Part shown: positions 52,776-61,058 of the stretch, one piece after another | Layout: the number at the start of each line of letters is the position of its first letter | How positions within the stretch are numbered: the first letter of the stretch is position 1 | Origin: Clostridiales bacterium | GTDB lineage: Bacteria > Bacillota > Clostridia > Christensenellales > Christensenellaceae | DNA length: 64,000 nt | Assembly: GCA_015056045.1 (NCBI GenBank) | Contig: SVGZ01000005.1 | Coordinates: 62,001-126,000 of the forward strand | Reading direction: 5' to 3' | Program-made: the position numbers and the translations under genes | The notes under the pieces: model-generated | Told to the model about the DNA's origin: nothing | Seen by the model: only the letters and a program-made list of their open reading frames with translations | Databases searched by the model: none

Positions 52776-53216
52776 ATGTACAGCGAAAAAGTAATGGACC
52801 ATTTCATGCACCCGAGAAACATGGGTGAGATCGAAAACGCAAGCGGCACCGGTACAGTCGGCAATGCCAAATGCGGAGATATCATGAGGATCTTCCTCGA
52901 CATCGACGAAAATCAGGTTATTCGCGATGTTAAATTCAAGACATTCGGCTGCGGCGCTGCAATCGCAACGAGCAGCATGGCAACAGAGCTTGTCAAGGGC
53001 AAGACGATCTATGAAGCTCTCGAAGTTACCAACAAGGCTGTTATGAACGCACTTGACGGGCTTCCGGCTGTTAAAGTTCACTGCTCGCTTTTGGCAGAAG
53101 AAGCGATCCACGCAGCACTTTGGGATTACACCCAGAAGAGCGGCATTACGATCGAAGGGCTCGAACCGCCGGTTGAAGACATCGGTGAACACGAAGAAAT
53201 CGAAGAAGAAGAATAA
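52776..53216 (+). CDS. iscU: Fe-S cluster assembly scaffold (IscU/NifU N-terminal type)
   Basis: The 146-residue scaffold has the three cluster-binding cysteines in GNAKCGD, FGCGAAIATSS and VHCSLLAEEAI. It receives sulfur from the adjacent IscS. A C-terminal acidic tail (about 15 residues) extends beyond the usual end. It is a single-domain NifU, typical of Clostridia, and the last gene of the isc operon. Confidence 0.95.
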   Translation: MYSEKVMDHFMHPRNMGEIENASGTGTVGNAKCGDIMRIFLDIDENQVIRDVKFKTFGCGAAIATSSMATELVKGKTIYEALEVTNKAVMNALDGLPAVKVHCSLLAEEAIHAALWDYTQKSGITIEGLEPPVEDIGEHEEIEEEE

Positions 53217-53223
53217 GAAAAAT

Positions 53224-53252
53224 AAGACCCGTGCATTGGCATGGGTCTTTTC
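53224..53252 (+). terminator. Terminator of the isc operon
   Basis: AAGACCCGTGC-ATTG-GCATGGGTCTT followed by TTCTTT. Confidence 0.82.
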
Positions 53253-53256
53253 TTTA

Positions 53257-53285
53257 TTGTTTAATGGCAAAGCCCGTGTTATGAT
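53257..53285 (+). promoter_or_regulatory. Promoter of the first A-B cassette
   Basis: TTGTTT and TATGAT are 17 bases apart. An identical copy lies 1605 bases downstream at 54862. Confidence 0.6.
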
Positions 53286-53316
53286 AGATATATAGGATAA
53301 AAAAGGAGTGCAGCAT

Positions 53317-54033
53317 ATGGAGAAAAAAGTTATTTTTCTTAAATTTCTGGCAGGTTTTGTTGCTGCTGTTCTTTTGGGCGGCATTGCCTTTGCGCTGATA
53401 TATAAAGCGAAAATCGAAGGCGAAGGCTTTGAAACACCAGAAGATGCATTCATGGCTTATTTGACTGCACTTCAAAAAACGGACAGGGAAGCGATTTTTG
53501 AAACTTTTGCGATCGAAAGCCTTGTCGAAAAGATGAACTGGGATTATGGCATAAAAGCGGGGGTATATTCCTTGCAGAATGGTTCTCTATATACGGATAT
53601 AGAGGGTGAATTTACCGAAGAATTGCTGCTTGAAATGCGCATAGGGCAGGTCAATCGGCTTCTTGAACATATGTTTTATGAACTGAGCGGTACACTGCTT
53701 TACGGTGCAGGTTATGAGAAAGTAGAAGATGCGGATGCTTTTATCAAGGAACATTTCCCCGAAGGCATGATGGAAAACAAATTGAAAGATATACAGATAA
53801 AGGCGGTTCAGGATGCAAGTGAGTATCCCGAATATCCGTGGCATGCATTTTACGAGGAGAACCGTGAAGATGAGATCCGTGCTTCCGGTGCGGAGGATTA
53901 TCGCATCGTCATTGCCGAATTGGTGGTTGACGGAAACGAATGTTATCTTTTGATGGACTGCGTCAAGTATGATGGAAGATGGTATAATGCCTGGCTGGGT
54001 GCATCTGCCTTTGGAATGGGATTTATATATTGA
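53317..54033 (+). CDS. Unknown membrane-anchored protein A1
   Basis: The ATG follows AAGGAG by 8 bases. The 238-residue protein has a membrane helix at about 8-28 near the N terminus (FLKFLAGFVAAVLLGGIAFAL), a linker, then a domain that starts TPEDAFMAYLTALQKTDREAIFETFAIESLVEK. It ends with a KYDGRWYN strand near the C terminus. It is predicted to be an N-in, outward-facing single-pass protein. The domain resembles NTF2-like or lumazine-type small extracellular domains only loosely; no family is recognised. It overlaps no gene but is 14 bases from B1. Confidence 0.72.
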   Translation: MEKKVIFLKFLAGFVAAVLLGGIAFALIYKAKIEGEGFETPEDAFMAYLTALQKTDREAIFETFAIESLVEKMNWDYGIKAGVYSLQNGSLYTDIEGEFTEELLLEMRIGQVNRLLEHMFYELSGTLLYGAGYEKVEDADAFIKEHFPEGMMENKLKDIQIKAVQDASEYPEYPWHAFYEENREDEIRASGAEDYRIVIAELVVDGNECYLLMDCVKYDGRWYNAWLGASAFGMGFIY

Positions 54034-54047
54034 AAGGAAGAAAGATC

Positions 54048-54824
54048 ATGCAGAAAAGAAGTATTCTATTCGGTTTTATTGCAGGCTTACTTGTCGCGGC
54101 GATCGTTCTTTCCGTTTTGTTTATTATTCCGAAAAAAGAGGAAGGAAAAGGCTGCGATTCGGCAGAAGGCGTGCTTTTTGCTTATCTCACAGCGCTGAAA
54201 TCGCTCGATTATGACGAAGCGCTTTCGACCTTTGCGATCGAAACAGCAGTAGAAAAGATGAGCCTGCGTGAGAGCATCGAGCTTGAAGAGAAGTATGTCT
54301 ACTTTTATGGGACAGAGCGCTTTTTTGATATGTATTCGACGGACGATTTTTCCGAAAAAGCGATGATAGAAGGAAGAAAAAGACTTATCAATACCTATAT
54401 GATCGCACCGTTTTATCGGGTTTGCATGGGATTATATCGGGAAGAATCATCACCCGGTGTTGTACATTATGACAACATCGAAAATTTTGATGCAGAATAT
54501 ATCCATGGAAGAGATACCGAGAAGATTATTTCTGATATGGAAATAGGGGAGATTTACAGGCTTGAAGAACTCCCTTATGCGCTTAACATATCGGAAGAAG
54601 AGATTGCCGGTTTGCTTGACCAAAGGCAGAAAATACTGCAGGCAGATGATATAGCCGTTTTAGCAGCTGAGATCCGAATTGATGGGGAAGATTATATTAT
54701 TCTGATGCAATCGGTATGCTATGGAAAGAAATGGTATAATTTTATGGCAAGTGAAAATCCTCTGTTTAAGGCACAGACAGATAACGGCGGCCTTATCCGA
54801 GCGGATGAACTGATATTAAAATAA
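54048..54824 (+). CDS. Unknown membrane-anchored protein B1
   Basis: The start at 54048 follows AAAGGAAG. The 258-residue protein has a membrane helix (about 5-25), a KKEEGKG linker, then the same type of domain as A1 (FAYLTALKSLDYDEALSTFAIETAVEKMS), a YIHGRDTEKIISDMEIGEIYRLEE segment and a C-terminal YGKKWYN strand. A1 and B1 are distant paralogs. Function is unknown. Confidence 0.72.
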   Translation: MQKRSILFGFIAGLLVAAIVLSVLFIIPKKEEGKGCDSAEGVLFAYLTALKSLDYDEALSTFAIETAVEKMSLRESIELEEKYVYFYGTERFFDMYSTDDFSEKAMIEGRKRLINTYMIAPFYRVCMGLYREESSPGVVHYDNIENFDAEYIHGRDTEKIISDMEIGEIYRLEELPYALNISEEEIAGLLDQRQKILQADDIAVLAAEIRIDGEDYIILMQSVCYGKKWYNFMASENPLFKAQTDNGGLIRADELILK

Positions 54825-54830
54825 ACAATA

Positions 54831-54864
54831 AAAAAGACTGTATCTTGCGATACAGCCTTTATTG
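54831..54864 (+). terminator. Terminator after B1
   Basis: CTGTATC-TTGC-GATACAG stem with T-rich tail. The same hairpin sequence recurs near 56471 and 58290. Confidence 0.8.
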
Positions 54865-54890
54865 TTTAATGGCAAAGCCCGTGTTATGAT
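54862..54890 (+). promoter_or_regulatory. Promoter of the second A-B cassette
   Basis: TTGTTT-N17-TATGAT, identical to the copy at 53257. Confidence 0.6.
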
Positions 54891-54920
54891 AGATATATAG
54901 GATAAAAAGGAGTGCAGCAT

Positions 54921-55649
54921 ATGGAGAAAAAAGTTATTTTTCTTAAATTTCTGGCAGGTTTTGTTGCTGCTGTTCTTTTGGGCGGCATTGCCTTTGCGCT
55001 GATATATGAAGCACCGACCGAGAAAATCGAAGGCGAAGGCTATGACACACCGGAAGATGCATTCATGGCTTATTTGACTGCACTTCAAAAAACGGACAGG
55101 GAAGCGATTTTTGAAACTTTTGCGATCGAAAGCCTTGTCGAAAAGAGTAGCTGGGATCAAGACGCAGCTTATGTGTGCCAATACTATCTGCGTGGCGAGC
55201 TTTTAACTGATATAGAAAGCGAGTTTACAAAGGATATTATGCTGGAAATGCGGATCAGCAATGTCAACGAGCTTCTGGAGATCATCTATTATAGGTTGAG
55301 TGGTACATGGAATATTACTGATGGTTCTATGGAAACCGATGATCCTGAAGCCTTTATCAAGGAACATTTTCCCGATGGGATGATGGAAAAAAAGCTGAGA
55401 AAGATGCAGATCATAGGTCTGTATGATTATTATGATTATTTTCCGAATGATTTCTCTTCGAGGGAATCTTTGGAAGAAAACTATCAAAAATGCATGAGAG
55501 GTTTGGGTGCAGAGGATTATTGTTGGGCTGTAGCCGAAGTGGAAATGGCTGGTAAAAAATACTATCAGGTAATTGACCAAATAAAATATGATGGCAGATG
55601 GTATAATCTTGCTTTTAGCTTTGGCTTCCAACCCTGTGAAACGGAATAG
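54921..55649 (+). CDS. Unknown membrane-anchored protein A2 (paralog of A1)
   Basis: The 242-residue protein is identical or nearly so to A1 over the first ~75 residues, apart from three extra residues (PTE-type insertion) in the linker. After SLVEK it diverges strongly, although the C-terminal KYDGRWYN remains. It keeps the same start and ribosome site. This is one half of the duplicated cassette. Confidence 0.72.
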   Translation: MEKKVIFLKFLAGFVAAVLLGGIAFALIYEAPTEKIEGEGYDTPEDAFMAYLTALQKTDREAIFETFAIESLVEKSSWDQDAAYVCQYYLRGELLTDIESEFTKDIMLEMRISNVNELLEIIYYRLSGTWNITDGSMETDDPEAFIKEHFPDGMMEKKLRKMQIIGLYDYYDYFPNDFSSRESLEENYQKCMRGLGAEDYCWAVAEVEMAGKKYYQVIDQIKYDGRWYNLAFSFGFQPCETE

Positions 55650-55657
55650 GAGAAACT

Positions 55658-56461
55658 ATGCAGAGTAAGAAAAGAAGTATTTTGTATTATGGAACCGGAT
55701 TTCTTTCGGGTTTGCTTGCTGTGGGAATTATTCTTTCCGTTCTGTTCTTTGCGCCGAAAAAAGAGGAAGGAAAAGGCTATGATTCGGCGGAGGATGCGCT
55801 TTTTGCTTATCTCACAGCCCTGAAATCGCTCGATTATGACGAAGCGCTTTCGACCTTTGCGATCGAAACGGCGTTGGAAGAGATGGACCTGCGGGAAGCT
55901 ATTGAGCTGAACGGAGCTTATATCAATGCATCCGGTACTAATCATTTGCTTGATATGTATGCAACCGATGCTTTCTCCGAAAAAATCATGCTGCAGGCAA
56001 GAACACGGATGCTTTGCCGTTCGATGATCGCACCGTTTTATCGGGTTTGCATGGATTTGTATCAGGATTTTGATCCTTATAATTGGCAAAGTTGGGTGCG
56101 GAGCGTTGAAAGTGAAGAATATGAAGCATTTGATATGGCACATATTCACGGCAGAGATACGGAGAAAATTATTTCAGAAATAGAGATCGGTGAGATTTAC
56201 CGTTGGGAAGAAATACCGTATTCCTTTGAAGAATGGGAACCCTATATGGAAGGAATGTTCGAAACGAGGCAGAGAGCATTGCAGGTTGATGACCAAACTG
56301 TTACAGCGGCAGAAGTTCGGATCGATGGGGAAGATTATCTGTTGATGATGTATTCTGTCTGTTATGGAAAGAAATGGTATAACTATTTTGAACACCCGAT
56401 AAATACCTATTACGGAGAAAACGGCGGTCTTATCCGAGCTGATGAACTGATATTAAAATAA
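55658..56461 (+). CDS. Unknown membrane-anchored protein B2 (paralog of B1)
   Basis: The 267-residue protein parallels B1: a membrane helix, a KKEEGKG linker, FAYLTALKSLDYDEALSTFAIET, an IHGRDTEKIISEIEIGEIYRWEE segment, and YGKKWYN near the C terminus. The central part differs from B1. GGAG precedes the ATG by 5 bases. Confidence 0.72.
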   Translation: MQSKKRSILYYGTGFLSGLLAVGIILSVLFFAPKKEEGKGYDSAEDALFAYLTALKSLDYDEALSTFAIETALEEMDLREAIELNGAYINASGTNHLLDMYATDAFSEKIMLQARTRMLCRSMIAPFYRVCMDLYQDFDPYNWQSWVRSVESEEYEAFDMAHIHGRDTEKIISEIEIGEIYRWEEIPYSFEEWEPYMEGMFETRQRALQVDDQTVTAAEVRIDGEDYLLMMYSVCYGKKWYNYFEHPINTYYGENGGLIRADELILK

Positions 56462-56466
56462 GTAAC

Positions 56467-56503
56467 AAAAAAAGACTGTATCTTGCGATACAGTCTTTCT
56501 TTT
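56467..56503. terminator. Bidirectional terminator between B2 and the kinase gene
   Basis: AAAGACTGTATC-TTGC-GATACAGTCTTT, perfect stem with T-rich ends on both strands. Confidence 0.88.
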
Positions 56504-57453
56504 TATAAATGTTTGATCACTTCGCCGTAATCGGGCACACTTGAAATTCCGCCCGGTTTTGTGGTCGAAAGCCCTGCTGCTGTGCAGGCAAAACGAACAA
56601 TCTCTTGCAGCTCTTCATCGCAGAGCAGTTCCGGTGCTTTCCCAAAGGAGAGCAGCTTATACATGGCACTGCCGCCGAAAATATCGCCTGCACCCGTTGT
56701 ATCAAGGACATTTATCCCCTGAAGCGCAGGAACAAAGCCTTCTGCCAGAGCGTTTTTATAATAGCAGCCGTCTTTGCCGCAGGTGACATAAACAAGCTTG
56801 ACATCATAATGGCTTAAGATATGCCTTGCACCTTCTTCCGGCGATAAGCCAAAGAGAAATTCAACTTCTTCGTCGCTGATTTTGACAACATTTGCCTGTG
56901 AAAGCCCCCAAAGAAGCTGTTCTTTTGCTTCTGCAAGGTTTCGCCAAAGCGGTTTGCGGAGGTTTGGATCATAGCTGATGAGTTTTCCCTGTGTTTTTGC
57001 ATGGGCAAGGAGCTTTGCCGTTGTGGTTCTGGCGGGTTCATCTGTCAGAGAAAGCGTACCGAAATGGAAAGACTTTGCCTCATCGATCAGGGAAAGATCG
57101 GCTTCTTCAAAGCGGAGGCAGATATCTGCACCGGGTTTTCTTGCAAAAGAAAATTCACGGTCGCCGGTTTCGTCAAGCGTAACAAAGGCGAGCGTTGTGA
57201 AAACATCCTCTGCCATAACGAGCCCTCTTGTTTCAATACCGGCCTTCTGCAGGGTTGCGGAAAGCAATTTTCCGAAAGTATCATTGCCGACTTTGCCGAT
57301 AAAGGCGGTTTCAGCGCCGAATTTTGCCAAAGCAGCGAGATAATTTGCCGGAGCACCGCCCGGATGCGCAGAAAGAGTCGGGTAGCCATCTGCATCGGCA
57401 GAAACGCAAGTGAAGTCTATTAAAAGCTCGCCTAAAGCAACAACATCGATCAT
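56503..57453 (-). CDS. PfkB-family sugar kinase (fructokinase-like)
   Basis: The 316-residue protein starts MIDVVALGELLIDF, has HPGGAPANYLAALAKFG near residue 30 and the catalytic TTGAGDIFGG near residue 250 (Asp base). This is the ribokinase/PfkB fold, closest to fructokinases. It lies 9 bases after the lyxose-isomerase-like gene, so the two form an operon: an isomerase yielding a ketose, then its kinase. Confidence 0.9.
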   Translation of the reverse strand: MIDVVALGELLIDFTCVSADADGYPTLSAHPGGAPANYLAALAKFGAETAFIGKVGNDTFGKLLSATLQKAGIETRGLVMAEDVFTTLAFVTLDETGDREFSFARKPGADICLRFEEADLSLIDEAKSFHFGTLSLTDEPARTTTAKLLAHAKTQGKLISYDPNLRKPLWRNLAEAKEQLLWGLSQANVVKISDEEVEFLFGLSPEEGARHILSHYDVKLVYVTCGKDGCYYKNALAEGFVPALQGINVLDTTGAGDIFGGSAMYKLLSFGKAPELLCDEELQEIVRFACTAAGLSTTKPGGISSVPDYGEVIKHL

Positions 57454-57462
57454 GATCTCACC

Positions 57463-58149
57463 TCATTTTGCCGCAGGATATTCGTTGCAAAGCAGGCGAT
57501 AAGGCGCTTCGTCTTCTTCGATCTTCGGGAAACGGCCAACCGGCGGATTGAAACGGTTGTCTGTATTATCGTCATTGCACTGGCTGACTTCGCCTAAAAG
57601 GACAGGTCCTGTACCTTCTTCAACGGAAAAATCGTGATAAAGGAATTGCTGGACATGGATGCTTTCACCGGGGCAAAGACGGATCTGTGTTCCTGCGGGA
57701 ACGGTATAGCTGCGTCCGTCGGTATGAACGGTAACATCGGATTCATAATCGATCTCTTCGTTGGGGAGGCTGTTATAGACTTTGATAAGGACATTGCCTC
57801 CGCCGCGATTGATGATGTCTTCCGTCTTATACCAATGGAAATGGTTTGGCGCATACTGCCCTTCTTTTAAGTAAAGGAGTTTTTCTGCATAGACTTTCGG
57901 GTATTTATCTGCCATTGCGCGGTTTCCGTTGCGGATGGTGATCAGCGAAAAGCCGAATTTATCAAAATTGCCGAGGCCATAATCCGTAATATCCCATCCG
58001 AGCATGCAATCGCGCACTTCATCATATTCGTGGCCGATATTCTGCCATTCTTCAGGTGTAAAGTGACAGAACGGAGGAAGATAACAATGGTATTTTTCGC
58101 ACATCGCTTCAAGTTCTTTAAGAGCACGGTTGACTTCTGAACGTTTCAT
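57463..58149 (-). CDS. D-lyxose/D-mannose isomerase-like cupin
   Basis: The start at 58149 follows AAAGGAGA by 6 bases. The 228-residue protein matches D-lyxose isomerases in length and has likely metal ligands H103, H105, E110 and H165 or H172 (NHFHWYKTEDI, ESIHVQQFLYHDF). It would interconvert lyxose or mannose and the corresponding ketose; a fructokinase-like gene directly follows. Confidence 0.85.
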   Translation of the reverse strand: MKRSEVNRALKELEAMCEKYHCYLPPFCHFTPEEWQNIGHEYDEVRDCMLGWDITDYGLGNFDKFGFSLITIRNGNRAMADKYPKVYAEKLLYLKEGQYAPNHFHWYKTEDIINRGGGNVLIKVYNSLPNEEIDYESDVTVHTDGRSYTVPAGTQIRLCPGESIHVQQFLYHDFSVEEGTGPVLLGEVSQCNDDNTDNRFNPPVGRFPKIEEDEAPYRLLCNEYPAAK

Positions 58150-58282
58150 GGGGTTCTCCTTTGATATGATAGGGATCAATTATGCTTGTTTAATGTTAAA
58201 AACCGGATGTTATTAACATTATAAAACAGCGCTATGAAAAAGTAAACCGGAAAGTGGTGCTGATCATGCAGAAGATATAAAT

Positions 58283-58317
58283 AAAAAAAGACTGTATCTT
58301 GCGATACAGCCTTTTTA
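58283..58317. terminator. Terminator between the enolase-superfamily and isomerase genes
   Basis: CTGTATC-TTGC-GATACAG with A-rich and T-rich flanks, third copy of the hairpin found after B1 and B2. It lies just downstream of the reverse-strand dehydratase gene. Confidence 0.82.
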
Positions 58318-58326
58318 TTTTGAATC

Positions 58327-59571
58327 TTATTCGTTGCCTCTGACATACTTGTTGTCGTCTGTCGGGATACCAACGTTGACCATGAGACCGTCTTTGAGGT
58401 TTGCACGGAACTTGTCATCATAGATGTACTTGCCGTCTTCATATTTATAATGCGGGCCATAATCCCAGTCGATTTCATAACCGAAGCCGGGTGTATCCGG
58501 AAGGTCGATGTAACCGTCTTTGACTTCAGGCTGATTTGTGAAGAGCGAGCTGACGTTCTTGTGCATGAGTGTTTCCGCAAACGGGGAGTTTGTGCTTGCG
58601 ATGGAGAAGTGCAGTGTCGGGATGCTGTTGCTGTGCGGGATCAGCTTGACGTCGTGTGCCTTCGCATAAGCATTGATCTTTCTCAGTTCGGAAATACCGC
58701 CTGCATAACCAACGTCGCACTGGAGGATGTCTACGCAGCCCCATTCAACGAGCTTTCTTGCGCCCCAGCGTGTGAATTCATGTTCGCCGCCGGAAACGAG
58801 GATGCCTTTTTTGTTTAAGATCTCACGGCAGCGCTTGTAGCCGTCGTAATCATCGGGCATTGTGGGTTCTTCTACCCAGCGTACGTTGAAGTTCTGGAGT
58901 TCTTTTGCGATCTGGATGGTGTAATCTGTATCCCAGCTCATCCAGCAGTCGAGCATAAGCTCTGCATCGGAGCCCATGATGCCTGCAACATATTCGAGAG
59001 TTTCGATGTTCTTCTTTAAGCCTTCTTTGCCGTGCATTGCGCCATAGGGCATCGGGATCTTTGCAGCTTTGTAGCCCATGTCATGGTAAAGCTGGAAATC
59101 GGGGCCTGTTGCGTATGCTTTGATCTTATCGCGGACTTTACCGCCGAGGAGCTGATATACGGGCTGTTTGATGAGCTTTCCGTAAAGATCCCAGAGGGCG
59201 ATATCGATTGCGGAGATCGCGTGGATAAGGAGGCCTGTTCTGCCGTATGCACAGCAGGTCTTATACATGATATCCCAAACGTATTCGATTTCGAGTGCAT
59301 CGAGACCAAGAAGATGGGGCTTTAAGCATTCATCAAGGAAGCTTGCGCTTTCTCTGTAAAGGCCGGTGCTGCCAAGGCCATAGGTGCCGTCTTCAGCGGT
59401 GATCTTGACAACGCATGCGCCTGCTACGAGATCCTGAATATCAAGATTTTTTGCTTTGAAGAAATCTTCATAAGCGGAGATCGGCTTTGCGATCGGCCAT
59501 GTGTTCCACTTATCATCTGCAGCGGCTTTCTTCGGGAAAAATTTAAATACTTCTACATTCGTTATTTTCAT
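58327..59571 (-). CDS. Enolase-superfamily dehydratase (rhamnonate-dehydratase-like) 1
   Basis: The start at 59571 follows GGAG by 7 bases. The 414-residue protein has the MR-subgroup metal-ligand regions LDCWMSWDTDY, WVEEPTMPDD and GGEHEFTRWG, and a D...H dyad in DILQCDVGYAGG and IPHSNS. It belongs to the mandelate racemase/muconate lactonising group, with resemblance to L-rhamnonate dehydratases. Substrate is a sugar acid, identity unknown. It follows a close paralog and is transcribed second. Confidence 0.87.
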   Translation of the reverse strand: MKITNVEVFKFFPKKAAADDKWNTWPIAKPISAYEDFFKAKNLDIQDLVAGACVVKITAEDGTYGLGSTGLYRESASFLDECLKPHLLGLDALEIEYVWDIMYKTCCAYGRTGLLIHAISAIDIALWDLYGKLIKQPVYQLLGGKVRDKIKAYATGPDFQLYHDMGYKAAKIPMPYGAMHGKEGLKKNIETLEYVAGIMGSDAELMLDCWMSWDTDYTIQIAKELQNFNVRWVEEPTMPDDYDGYKRCREILNKKGILVSGGEHEFTRWGARKLVEWGCVDILQCDVGYAGGISELRKINAYAKAHDVKLIPHSNSIPTLHFSIASTNSPFAETLMHKNVSSLFTNQPEVKDGYIDLPDTPGFGYEIDWDYGPHYKYEDGKYIYDDKFRANLKDGLMVNVGIPTDDNKYVRGNE

Positions 59572-59629
59572 AGTTTGTCTCCGTATTTCTGGTAGCAAAT
59601 AATACTGTTTACAGCGTCAGGCGATATTC

Positions 59630-60802
59630 TTAGCTATAAGGAAGCATTCTGCCCCATTCATAGTTGAGCTCATAGCCGAGGCCCGGTCTATCCGGAACAT
59701 CGAGGTAACCATCGATAACCTGGGGTTCGCCGAGGAACAGTCTGTTTGCGTCGTTTGCAGCAGACTGGAGAACCAGTGTTTCAGCAAACGGGGACTGGAG
59801 GCTGGAAATAGATACGTGGTAAACGGGCATGCCGTTGCAATGCGGAACAACATATACGTTGTGTGCTTTTGCATAAGCAAGCATCTTTCTCATTTCGGAA
59901 ATACCGCCGCTGTACCAGATATCGCACTGCATGATGTCGATCGCCTGATTTTCGATCAGTTCTCTTGCACCCCAGCGTGTGTATTCGTGTTCGCCTGTTG
60001 CGACGAGGATACCCATCGGGTTTAAGAGGTCTTTTAATCTTCTGTGGCCTTCGATATCGTCTGCCATGAGAGGTTCTTCGATCCAGCGAACGTTAAGGTT
60101 CTGTCTCTTTAATTCTTTGCAGAGCTTAACGGTGAATTCGATATCCCAACCCTGCCAGCAGTCATACATGATTTCAGCGTCTTCACCCATGATGTTGGCA
60201 ACGCGCTGTGCAGCTGCGATGTTCGCCTTGAATGCTTCGAGACCACCGCCGGGACCACCCGGTGCAGGGATCTTGTTTGCTTTGTAGCCCATTGCACGGA
60301 AACGTTCGAGGTCTGTGCCTGTTGCATAAACCTTGATCTTATCGCGTACTTTGCCGCCTAAGAGCTGATATACCGGGATGCCCATCGTTTTGCCCATGAG
60401 GTCCCAAAGGGCGATATCAACTGCGGAAATGGCCTGGATAACAGCGCCTTTTCTGCCGAAAGCGACTGTTGCCTTGAACATGATATCCCAAAGCTTTTCG
60501 ATTTCCATAGCGTCTGCGCCAAGGAGGATCGGCTTCAAAACTTCTTCGACGATGACTGTGCAGTTACGGTAGAGACCGCTGCTGCCAAGACCGTAGATAC
60601 CATCTTCTGTGATGATCTTAACGACGACTGCGCCTTCCTGATGGACGACGTTGCCCAGTACGCCCTTTCTTCTCGGCATGGACTTGCAGGTAATGTAAGC
60701 GGGACGACTCTCTTTTTCGACATTCATCCAACGCGACATGCTGCCATCGAAGGTTTTCGGCGCCTGCACTTTAAACACTTCTACATCAACAATTTTTGCC
60801 AT
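59630..60802 (-). CDS. Enolase-superfamily dehydratase (rhamnonate-dehydratase-like) 2
   Basis: The start at 60802 follows GGAG. The 390-residue protein has the ligand regions YDCWQGWDIEF, WIEEPLMADD and ATGEHEYTRWG, and the D...H dyad in DIMQCDIWYSGG and VPHCNG. It is paralogous to the preceding gene and lies first in the operon. The N-terminal capping region differs between the two, which suggests different sugar-acid substrates. Confidence 0.88.
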   Translation of the reverse strand: MAKIVDVEVFKVQAPKTFDGSMSRWMNVEKESRPAYITCKSMPRRKGVLGNVVHQEGAVVVKIITEDGIYGLGSSGLYRNCTVIVEEVLKPILLGADAMEIEKLWDIMFKATVAFGRKGAVIQAISAVDIALWDLMGKTMGIPVYQLLGGKVRDKIKVYATGTDLERFRAMGYKANKIPAPGGPGGGLEAFKANIAAAQRVANIMGEDAEIMYDCWQGWDIEFTVKLCKELKRQNLNVRWIEEPLMADDIEGHRRLKDLLNPMGILVATGEHEYTRWGARELIENQAIDIMQCDIWYSGGISEMRKMLAYAKAHNVYVVPHCNGMPVYHVSISSLQSPFAETLVLQSAANDANRLFLGEPQVIDGYLDVPDRPGLGYELNYEWGRMLPYS

Positions 60803-60945
60803 ACTTTTCTCCTGTTCGTTAAAGTTCTCTTCGTTGTGCTTTAATGAGAAATGGGTCTTTTGACAGATTCCCCCGTACAATTTCAAACATAATACAAAAA
60901 TGCTTTCAATTTTTGAGGGGATAACATTTAATAAAGTATAGTATT

Positions 60946-60974
60946 AGTTTATTATATCGGAAGTGTTTTGTCAA
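60946..60974 (-). promoter_or_regulatory. Promoter for the dehydratase operon
   Basis: On the reverse strand TTGACA and TAAACT are 17 bases apart; a TATAAT also lies 12 bases after TTGACA. The exact -10 is uncertain. Confidence 0.5.
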
Positions 60975-61002
60975 CAATTGCTCTATATATAATTGATGGT
61001 TT

Positions 61003-61041
61003 AAAAAAAGCTGCCCTTCCGTGAAAAGAAGAGCAGCTTTT
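61003..61041 (-). terminator. Terminator after the membrane protein gene
   Basis: Reverse strand AAAAGCTGC-TCTTC...GAAGG-GCAGCTTTTTT. Confidence 0.82.
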
Positions 61042-61058
61042 ATCATGCGAATATTTTG

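Larger units (their letters stand above)
53253..55137 (+). repeat. Segmental duplication of the A gene promoter and 5' end
   Basis: The promoter, ribosome site and about 75 codons of A1 (53253-53530) recur almost base for base ahead of A2 (54858-55144), with a 9-base insertion in A2. Beyond this point the two genes diverge sharply. The repeats are 1605 bases apart and enclose one A-B pair. Confidence 0.9.
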
